DNA of 20,445 nt from CAZHDI01 sp964531285 (lineage in GTDB: Bacteria > Pseudomonadota > Alphaproteobacteria > JAJFIK01), in NCBI GenBank assembly GCA_964531285.1, contig CAZHDI010000052.1:1-20445 (forward strand), read 5' to 3'. A program made the translations under genes and the position numbers. The notes below the pieces were generated by a model, which saw nothing but the letters and a program-made list of their open reading frames with translations, was not told the origin of the DNA and searched no databases. Below are positions 16,015 through 20,445 of the stretch, piece by piece (within the stretch, counting starts at the first letter, position 1; each line of letters starts with the position of its first letter).

Positions 16015-16503
16015 TCAGCGCCCTCCGGCGTCGGCCCGGTTGCCGCGAGCCAGGGCCGTGCCCGCATCCGCCACAACGCTGGTGCCAAGGCCCAGGCCGA
16101 CCGGCAGGGTCAGCGCCGCCGCCGTCTGAGTGGTGCCGGCGGTCAGGCTCGCCATGGCCGGCGCCGCGCGCGGCTCCTCCTGCGGTGCGGTCTCGCCGGG
16201 CAATGCGGCGGGCTCCGGGGCGGCCTCGTTGAAGGCCGGCAGATCCGCCAGGCTGACGATCTGGTCGGCCCGCACCGGCGCCAGGCTGAGATGGGTCCCG
16301 GCCAGACGTTCCAGGCGCTCCGGCTTGGTGCGCAGCGCCCATTCGGCCTGGAGCAGACGCAACTGGTCGCGTTCCTGCGCGATTTCGCGGGACAGGGCGG
16401 ACACGGACCGCTCCGCCTGCTGGGCGTCATACTTGACCGTATAAAGACCGATACAGACCAGCGTGGCGCAAATGGTCAAAACATAGTTCAGGTGGCTGAT
16501 CAT
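16015..16503 (-). CDS. ftsL: Cell division protein FtsL
   Basis: FtsL is a small bitopic divisome protein that pairs with FtsB and FtsQ and activates FtsW/FtsI. Sequence similarity in this family is weak, so the call rests on position between rsmH and ftsI and on architecture. There is a short N-terminus, a membrane span (about 5-24), then a charged heptad-like coiled coil (about 27-60) ending in WALRTKPERLERLAGTHLSL (about 55-74), the typical FtsL ending. The 162 residues exceed the usual 100-120. Residues from about 90 on form an Ala/Pro/Gly/Thr-rich periplasmic tail. The start makes an ATGA overlap with the rsmH stop. Confidence 0.88.
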   Translation of the reverse strand: MISHLNYVLTICATLVCIGLYTVKYDAQQAERSVSALSREIAQERDQLRLLQAEWALRTKPERLERLAGTHLSLAPVRADQIVSLADLPAFNEAAPEPAALPGETAPQEEPRAAPAMASLTAGTTQTAAALTLPVGLGLGTSVVADAGTALARGNRADAGGR

Positions 16504-17507
16504 ACTCGGCGGTCCTCAATCAGATCATACGCATCCCAATCCTCGGGCCAGGCCGGTGCCTGGGTGCGTTCGGCGGCACGCAGTTTGGCGGACCGGGCCC
16601 GTGGATTGGCGTTTACTTCTTCGTCCCGTGCCGTCACCACCCCGCGCGTGAGCGTGTGGAAAGACGGCGTGCGCTGTGATTCTGGCAATGGCGGGGCATG
16701 ACGCGAGCCCTGGCCGCCATGGCCATCGCGGGTCTGTAGGAATGTCTTGACGATTCGGTCCTCAAGCGAGTGAAAGGATACGCAAACCAGCCGCCCGCCC
16801 GGCTTCAGCACACGTTCTGCGGCAAGCAAACCGCGCACCAACTCGCCTAACTCGTTGTTCACATGGATCCGCAGGGCCTGAAAAAGCCGCGTGGCCGGAT
16901 GAATCTCGCCCGGCTTGCCCTTGCCCAGAACCTGTTCGGCAACGGCGGCCAGATCGAGCGTCCGGGTGAACGGGGTTTCGGCGCGGCGCTTGACGATCGC
17001 CTGAGCCAGGGTGCGCGAGCGGCGTTCCTCGCCATATCGCGAGAAAATCGACTGCAGCGTCTTTTCATCTTCCCTATTGACGATATCGGCCGCGCTGAGC
17101 GTCCCGTCCTCGTCATCGCCGCCCATGCGCATGTCGAGCGGCCCGTCGCGCATGAAGGAAAATCCGCGCTCGGCGGTGTCGAGCTGGATCGACGAGACGC
17201 CCAGATCCATCACCACGCCGTCCACGCCCTCGATGCCCAGCTCGTCCAGTGTCTGCGCCAACTGACCGAATCGGCCATGGCATAGGGTCAGACGCCCGCC
17301 GAATGCCCTGAGCATCGGGCGCGCCGCCGCGATCACGGCACCGTCCCGGTCGACGCCGATGACCTTGCATTCGGACTCACTCAAGAGCGCGCGGGTATAA
17401 CCGCCGCCGCCGAAGGTGCAGTCGACGATCAGCGTGCCGTCCGTGGGCGCCAGATATTCCAGCACTTCATCGAGCAGGACCGGGATATGATGCGTGCCCG
17501 GGCTCAT
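16500..17507 (-). CDS. rsmH: 16S rRNA (cytosine1402-N4)-methyltransferase RsmH
   Basis: RsmH (MraW) methylates N4 of C1402 in 16S rRNA using S-adenosylmethionine, tuning the ribosomal P site. The 335 residues begin HHIPVLLDEVLEYL (about 6-19), followed by the SAM-binding DCTFGGGGYTRALL (about 29-42), GVDRDGAVIAAA (about 51-62), VVMDLGVSSIQLD, RGFSFMRDGPLDMRM, RLFQALRIHVNNEL and SFHSLEDRIVK, all RsmH landmarks in order. The start at 17507 overlaps the mraZ stop as ATGA and has a purine-rich GAGGGGGA before it. The pairing with mraZ at the head of the cluster is highly conserved in bacteria. Confidence 0.97.
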   Translation of the reverse strand: MSPGTHHIPVLLDEVLEYLAPTDGTLIVDCTFGGGGYTRALLSESECKVIGVDRDGAVIAAARPMLRAFGGRLTLCHGRFGQLAQTLDELGIEGVDGVVMDLGVSSIQLDTAERGFSFMRDGPLDMRMGGDDEDGTLSAADIVNREDEKTLQSIFSRYGEERRSRTLAQAIVKRRAETPFTRTLDLAAVAEQVLGKGKPGEIHPATRLFQALRIHVNNELGELVRGLLAAERVLKPGGRLVCVSFHSLEDRIVKTFLQTRDGHGGQGSRHAPPLPESQRTPSFHTLTRGVVTARDEEVNANPRARSAKLRAAERTQAPAWPEDWDAYDLIEDRRV

Positions 17508-18091
17508 GTGCCGTCCCCCTCGGGGCCCGACGCGGGCGCGGTCTCCCGGCGCGCGATGATCCGGCGCCGGCCCGAGGTGCCCGTGGGGGATGCTGCACCG
17601 GCGGTCTCGTCCCGGTCGCTCCAGTCGCGGTCGTTCTGGGAACGGAGCGTCCCGAACGCTTCCCGGCGCTCGCGCGCGGTGTCGCGGGCATGGGCGGCAT
17701 AGGCCTCATAGGCGTCGGGCTCCCAGATCTGGAACCGGCGCCCCAGGCCGACAAATGTCGCCAGCCGGTCGATGCCGGCATGCTCCAGAAGCTCTTCGGG
17801 CATTTGCACGCGGCCTTCCCGGTCGAACGGCAGTTCGACGCTCGCCGCCAGGATCGACTGGGCAAAGGCATCGCCCTCGGTCTCGAAGGGATTGAAATCC
17901 TGATCGAGCCGGTCGGCATAGTCGGCGGCCTTGGCCAGGGTCATCGCCTCAAGGCCGGCATGGGTGAACGCCGGATAGCAGACAAAGCCGGTTTCGCCCG
18001 CCGATGCCAAGGCCGAGCGGAAGCGCGCCGGGACCGACACCCGGCCCTTCGCGTCCACCTTGTTGGTCACCACTGACAGAAACAAACTCAT
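17504..18091 (-). CDS. mraZ: Transcriptional regulator MraZ
   Basis: MraZ is a DNA-binding protein with two AbrB-like halves that form a ring; in E. coli it represses its own operon by binding TGGG repeats. The two half motifs are KVDAKGRVSVPARFR (about 11-25) and PFDREGRVQMPEELLEHAG (about 88-106). The protein has 195 residues, about 40 more than E. coli MraZ. The extra C-terminal part (about 150-195) is hydrophilic and includes a basic GRRRIIARRE stretch; it looks disordered. The start at 18091 has AAGG upstream. It is the first gene of the cluster, and four TGGG boxes lie 118-152 nt upstream of it. Confidence 0.95.
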   Translation of the reverse strand: MSLFLSVVTNKVDAKGRVSVPARFRSALASAGETGFVCYPAFTHAGLEAMTLAKAADYADRLDQDFNPFETEGDAFAQSILAASVELPFDREGRVQMPEELLEHAGIDRLATFVGLGRRFQIWEPDAYEAYAAHARDTARERREAFGTLRSQNDRDWSDRDETAGAASPTGTSGRRRIIARRETAPASGPEGDGT

Positions 18092-18168
18092 GCCTGCGCC
18101 TTACCGCCCCTCTGCGCGGCGATCCCGCACGGCACCGGCCGCTGGCCAAGTCCCGCTTACCGATCCGC

Positions 18169-18182
18169 CTCACGTGAGAATC
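18169..18182. promoter_or_regulatory. Palindrome with adjoining GANTC in the mraZ leader
   Basis: CTCACGTGAG (18169-18178) is a perfect 10-bp palindrome. GAATC (18178-18182) shares its last base, giving a possible CcrM methylation site. The element lies between the presumed mraZ promoter and the mraZ start, about 80 nt before the ATG. Function unknown; the palindrome could be an operator. Confidence 0.3.
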
Positions 18183-18208
18183 CCCCAGACGCGCTGGCGC
18201 GCTTCATT

Positions 18209-18243
18209 TGGGATGCCATGGGATACCATGGGAATACATGGGC
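18209..18243 (+). promoter_or_regulatory. MraZ operator: four TGGG boxes at 10-bp period
   Basis: TGGGA occurs at 18209-18213, 18219-18223 and 18229-18233, and TGGGC at 18239-18243, each separated by exactly 5 nt. This is the pattern known for the E. coli MraZ operator (TGGGN repeats with 5-nt spacers). The boxes read on the strand opposite to mraZ transcription, and lie over the putative -35/-10 region, which suits autorepression. Four boxes here against three in E. coli. Confidence 0.8.
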
Positions 18244-18248
18244 GTCAA
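18220..18248 (-). promoter_or_regulatory. Putative mraZ promoter
   Basis: On the minus strand TTGACG (18248 to 18243) is followed after 17 nt by TATCCC (18225 to 18220). The -35 is a strong match to the housekeeping consensus, and TTGACGC also fits the Caulobacter form; the -10 is weak. Transcription would begin near 18213, giving a leader of about 120 nt. The overlap with the TGGG boxes supports the placement. A CtrA-dependent start further upstream is an alternative. Confidence 0.4.
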
Positions 18249-18284
18249 CGCAGCAGGACTTTCTTTTCTTTCGCTATCAGAGTG

Positions 18285-18311
18285 TTAATCAATGGTTAAT
18301 AAAGACTTAAC
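18285..18311. promoter_or_regulatory. Tandem CtrA binding array upstream of mraZ
   Basis: TTAA occurs at 18285-18288, 18296-18299 and 18307-18310, each pair separated by exactly 7 bases, so two perfect TTAA-N7-TTAA CtrA boxes share the middle half-site. On the minus strand one of them reads TTAACCATTGATTAAC, a full match including the extended TTAACCAT half. The array lies between the divergent mraZ and isomerase-like genes and could act on either. CtrA is the alphaproteobacterial cell-cycle response regulator; binding here is inferred from sequence. Confidence 0.75.
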
Positions 18312-18438
18312 GCAAGACGAATACAGTCACGACTTACGAACTCTTCTTCCCGGTCTGGGACTTGCCCGCGGCGGTCCCTCTGCCGCGCCGGCTCGGTCGT
18401 CACCTTTGGGGCCGCGAAAATAACGGTCCCCATCGCCC

Positions 18439-18480
18439 GGCTCCCTCGCATAGGATAGCGGCCGGCCTGTGGAGGGAGCC
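18439..18480 (+). promoter_or_regulatory. Inverted repeat masking the ribosome binding site of the isomerase-like gene
   Basis: GGCTCCCTC (18439-18447) and GAGGGAGCC (18472-18480) are perfect 9-bp complements separated by 24 nt. The right arm contains the GGAGGGAG ribosome binding site of the gene starting at 18486, so folding of the leader would hide it. Rest of the 18312-18438 stretch: I see no clear promoter or small gene. If transcription starts inside the loop, for example after TAGGATA at 18451-18457, the left arm would be absent from the RNA. Confidence 0.4.
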
Positions 18481-18485
18481 CGACG

Positions 18486-19091
18486 ATGACCAGCCGACCC
18501 GTACTCACCTTTTGGTATGAGTTCGCGAGCACCTACTCGTATCCGGCGGCCATGCGGATCGACGATATGGCCCGGGCGGCCGGCGTCGATGTGATCTGGC
18601 GCCCCTTCCTGCTCGGACCGGTCGCCTTGCAGCAGCAGGGCTGGACGGATTCGATCTTCAATACGATCCCGGCGAAGGGCCGGTATATGTGGCGGGATCT
18701 GGAACGCATCTGCGCGGCCGAAGGTCTTGCGTTCAATCGCCCGCCGATCTTTCCGCAGAACACCCTTCTGGCGACACGCATTGCCCATCTCGGCGAGGCC
18801 GAGGCGTGGATCGCGCCGTTCTCGCGCGCGGTGTACGAGGCGAATTTCGCCCATGGCCACGATATTTCGGACCCGGATGTCCTGTCGCGAATTCTGCACC
18901 GGTTCGGGCTCAATGCCGGAGAGGTGATCTCCCGCGCCCAGGACCGGCGCAACAAGGACAGTCTCAAGGCGCGGTCAGAGGAGGCCCTGGCCCACGATAT
19001 TTTCGGCGCGCCGAGTTTTGTCGCCAAAGGCGAATTGTTCTGGGGCTTCGACCGGCTGCCCCAGGCGCTCGCTTGGGCGCTGAAGGATTAA
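18486..19091 (+). CDS. DsbA-family 2-hydroxychromene-2-carboxylate isomerase-like protein
   Basis: The 201-residue protein belongs to the DsbA-like thioredoxin fold group that includes 2-hydroxychromene-2-carboxylate isomerase and kappa-class glutathione transferase. The N-terminal FWYEFASTYSYPAAMRID (about 9-26) is the family start, where Ser replaces the Cys of true DsbA and is expected to contact glutathione; Thr replaces the usual Pro after it. Other marks are WRPFLLG (about 38-44), the helical insert, NKDSLKARSEEALAHDIFGA (about 156-175), the cis-Pro loop GAPSFVAKGE (about 174-183) and FWGFDRL (about 185-191). No signal peptide, so cytoplasmic. A strong GGAGGGAG precedes the start. Divergent from mraZ. 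In naphthalene degraders this enzyme acts in the aromatic pathway, but no such genes are here, so the substrate is unknown. Confidence 0.85.
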   Translation: MTSRPVLTFWYEFASTYSYPAAMRIDDMARAAGVDVIWRPFLLGPVALQQQGWTDSIFNTIPAKGRYMWRDLERICAAEGLAFNRPPIFPQNTLLATRIAHLGEAEAWIAPFSRAVYEANFAHGHDISDPDVLSRILHRFGLNAGEVISRAQDRRNKDSLKARSEEALAHDIFGAPSFVAKGELFWGFDRLPQALAWALKD

Positions 19092-19123
19092 AAAAAGCGG
19101 GCTCCCGAAGGAGCCCGCCCTTT
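19090..19123 (-). terminator. Intrinsic terminator of the FAS1 gene
   Basis: A perfect 9-bp GC-rich stem (19097-19105 with 19110-19118) with a 4-nt loop lies between the convergent isomerase-like and FAS1 genes. On the minus strand the loop is UUCG closed by C-G, a very stable tetraloop, and the stem is followed by seven T (19096 to 19090). This makes it a strong terminator for FAS1. On the plus strand only CCCTTT follows, so it would work less well there. The T-run overlaps the isomerase gene's stop codon. Confidence 0.9.
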
Positions 19124-19137
19124 GGTCCGCAGACCGA

Positions 19138-19650
19138 TTATTCGGCTTCCGGCGGCAGCAGCACGGCATCGATGGCGTGGATGACACCATTCTTGGCCAT
19201 GACATCCGGCACGATCACAGTCGCACCGTTGACGCTTACACCGTCAGTCCCGTCGATATCGACCGTGCGCCCCTCGAGGGTTTCGACCGAAACGGTCTTA
19301 CCGGTCAGATCGGCGGCAACGGTTTTACCCGCGACGACATGATAGGTCAGGATCGCAACGAGCTGATCCTTGTTTTCCGGCAGCAGCAGGGTGTCGATGG
19401 TTTCCTGGCCGAGGGCGGCGAACGCCTCATCGGTCGGCGCAAACACCGTAAGCGGACCATCGCCCTTGAGCGCGTCGACCAAATCGGCGGCCTGAACGGC
19501 GGCCACCAGGGTGGTGAACCGGCCATCGGCGACAGCCGTGTCAACGATGTCTTTTTTCTTGCCGTGGTCCATGGCGCTGGCCGGCAGGATCGCAGCGAAG
19601 GCAAGGCCGAACGCAACAACGGCGGTGCCGAGAATAGAACGCAGAGTCAT
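19138..19650 (-). CDS. Secreted FAS1 (fasciclin) domain protein
   Basis: The 170-residue protein has a Sec signal peptide (residues about 1-26, hydrophobic core VVAFGLAFAAIL, cut after ASA) and one FAS1 domain filling the rest. The domain shows DIVDTAVADGRFTTLVAAVQ (about 34-53), the H1-type motif LTVFAPTDEAFAAL (about 67-80), LTYHVVAGK (about 101-109) and the H2-type NGVIHAIDAVLLP (about 154-166). FAS1 domains mediate adhesion or protein-protein contacts; in bacteria their exact roles are mostly unclear. It is probably periplasmic or secreted. AGGGGA lies upstream of the start at 19650. It is a single-gene unit with its own terminator and is not linked in function to the dcw cluster as far as can be seen. 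Confidence 0.93.
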   Translation of the reverse strand: MTLRSILGTAVVAFGLAFAAILPASAMDHGKKKDIVDTAVADGRFTTLVAAVQAADLVDALKGDGPLTVFAPTDEAFAALGQETIDTLLLPENKDQLVAILTYHVVAGKTVAADLTGKTVSVETLEGRTVDIDGTDGVSVNGATVIVPDVMAKNGVIHAIDAVLLPPEAE

Positions 19651-19751
19651 CTAAGAAGTCCCCTGTCAATAAATGGGTCTTGCCATATTGGCGTTGAAGA
19701 TACGCAAGCGCGCGGCGCTGGATCACAAAAGGCGGGCGGTGGATCGCTGTT

Positions 19752-19765
19752 GCGATGGCCATCGC
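19752..19765. repeat. 14-bp perfect palindrome
   Basis: GCGATGGCCATCGC reads the same on both strands. It lies about 100 nt upstream of the FAS1 start. It may be an operator for the FAS1 gene or chance in GC-rich DNA. Confidence 0.35.
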
Positions 19766-19856
19766 CAAGCTCACTAAGGCGGTCAGCGCCGCAGGCAATA
19801 CGTCCTCCCTCGGCAATATGGTGCAAAAAGGGGCGCTGGCGAGTCGCACACGGATC

Positions 19857-19872
19857 TGTGAGCGCTATCACG
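19857..19872. promoter_or_regulatory. CRP/FNR-family-like binding site
   Basis: TGTGA, six bases, then TCACG matches the CRP pattern TGTGA-N6-TCACA at 9 of 10 positions. It ends about 60 nt before the ATG at 19933 and about 120 nt before the gap. It could control the CoA-transferase gene if the gap is short. The family of the binding protein is a guess. Confidence 0.4.
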
Positions 19873-19992
19873 CCGCCCCATGACGTGGGCCGGCGCATCT
19901 GCTAAACATCGCGCCAATCTGAACAAGCGCTCATGTTTGCCGCGCCCGCCTCTGCCGATCAACTCCGTGCCGCCGCGCGTCTCGATCTTCAC

Positions 19993-20002
19993 NNNNNNNN
20001 NN
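19993..20002. other. Assembly gap (10 N)
   Basis: Ten consecutive N. A run of exactly ten is a common placeholder, so the true length may differ and the two sides may not be adjacent in the genome. The start of the CoA-transferase gene is probably lost in it. Confidence 0.98.
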
Positions 20003-20445
20003 CAGCCTCCGCCGCAATCGACGGCCTGTTGTTCGACGGCATGACCATTGGCGCCGGCGGCTTCGGACTGTGCGGCATTCCGGAAAATCTGATCGCGGCC
20101 ATCCGCGATGCCGGCACCAAAAATCTGACCGTCGCCTCGAACAATGCCGGCGTGGACGATTTCGGGCTGGGCCTTTTGCTCCAGACCCGGCAGATCGCCA
20201 AGATGATTTCGTCTTATGTCGGAGAGAATGACGAATTCGAACGCCAGTATCTTCAAGGCGAATTGGAGGTCGAATTCAACCCCCAGGGCACGCTGGCCGA
20301 ACGCCTGCGCGCGGGCGGCTCGGGCATTCCCGGCTTTTTCACCAAGACCGGTGTCGGTACACGGATCGCCGAGGGCAAGGAACACAAGGAATTCGACGGC
20401 GAGACCTACATCCTGGAGCGCGGCATCCGCGCCGATCTCGGCATC
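20003..20445 (+). CDS. scoA: Succinyl-CoA:3-ketoacid CoA-transferase subunit A, partial
   Basis: The alpha subunit of a heterodimeric class I CoA-transferase, which moves CoA from succinyl-CoA to acetoacetate in ketone-body or polyhydroxybutyrate breakdown. About 147 codons are visible, and the gene is open at both ends. From the first full codon at 20005 the frame reads ASAAIDGLLFDGMTI, GGFGLCGIPENLIAAIRDAG, VASNNAGVDDFGLGLLL, KMISSYVGENDEFERQYLQG, FNPQGTLAERLRAGG and FFTKTGVGT, all typical of this subunit. By comparison with the family only about five N-terminal residues are missing, so the start lies in the N gap. If the gap is exactly 10 nt, an in-frame ATG at 19933 would instead add an atypical leader. 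The catalytic Glu is in subunit B, expected next but outside the window. Confidence 0.92.

Larger units (their letters stand above)
19651..19992. other. Intergenic region between the FAS1 gene and the assembly gap
   Basis: I see no convincing gene in these 342 nt. An ATG at 19933 opens a frame that would join the CoA-transferase frame if the gap were exactly 10 nt, but its residues do not resemble that protein's N-terminus. The stretch contains a 14-bp palindrome, a CRP-like box (each listed separately) and one GAGTC at 19841-19845. It should hold the promoter of the FAS1 gene on the minus strand. I could not pick clear -35 and -10 boxes. Confidence 0.5.

Noticed and set aside
16013..16342. 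Upstream extension of the FtsI frame
   Set aside because: It overlaps ftsL and has no similarity to PBPs. The Met at 16012 has GGAGG 9 nt upstream.
18296..18899. Minus-strand frames opposite the isomerase-like gene
   Set aside because: The plus-strand frame has family motifs throughout and a strong ribosome binding site. The opposite frames are Arg-rich without motifs.
19862..19867. LacI-family operator reading of the AGCGCT core next to the CRP-like box
   Set aside because: The symmetry centre of the outer TGTGA/TCAC arms does not match the AGCGCT centre, so the CRP-type reading fits better.

Overview
The window is a GC-rich stretch of an alphaproteobacterial chromosome. About 18.1 kb of it is a nearly intact division and cell wall (dcw) cluster, all on the minus strand. 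In transcription order, right to left, it runs mraZ, rsmH, ftsL, ftsI, murE, murF, mraY, murD, ftsW, murG, murC, murB, ddl, ftsQ, ftsA, ftsZ. The left edge cuts ftsZ after 121 codons. The placement of murB between murC and ddl, the FtsZ and FtsA sequence style, and CtrA-type TTAA-N7-TTAA boxes at both ends of the cluster point to Alphaproteobacteria with a CtrA cell-cycle circuit. I cannot name a genus.

The cluster covers the cytoplasmic and inner-membrane steps of peptidoglycan precursor synthesis: MurB, MurC, MurD, MurE, MurF, Ddl, MraY and MurG. It also encodes the septal synthase pair FtsW/FtsI and the divisome proteins FtsL, FtsQ, FtsA and FtsZ. Most junctions are translationally coupled, with ATGA or TGATG overlaps or gaps of 2 to 5 nt. 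The real breaks are murE/ftsI (68 nt), murG/murC (42 nt), ftsQ/ftsA (168 nt, with palindromes and three GANTC sites) and ftsA/ftsZ (149 nt, with CtrA-like half-sites). The last two gaps are the natural places for internal promoters.

From 18092 to 18485 lies a divergent control region between mraZ (minus) and a DsbA-fold/2-hydroxychromene-2-carboxylate isomerase-like gene (plus). It holds four TGGG boxes at exactly 10-bp spacing, which look like the MraZ operator and sit on a plausible mraZ core promoter. It also holds three TTAA half-sites at exactly 11-bp spacing, which form two overlapping perfect CtrA boxes. A hairpin can mask the ribosome binding site of the plus-strand gene.

After the isomerase gene comes a strong intrinsic terminator serving a convergent, secreted FAS1 (fasciclin) domain gene. 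Next is a 342-nt intergenic stretch with a CRP-like box and a 14-bp palindrome. Ten Ns (assembly gap) follow at 19993-20002. The window ends inside the 5' part of a succinyl-CoA:3-ketoacid CoA-transferase subunit A gene on the plus strand.

This is mainly a conserved housekeeping region. I found no mobile element, CRISPR array, RNA gene or novel multi-gene system. The most notable signals are regulatory (the CtrA array, the MraZ boxes and the GANTC cluster), plus a MurD whose usual GGNIG loop and P-loop flank have diverged.
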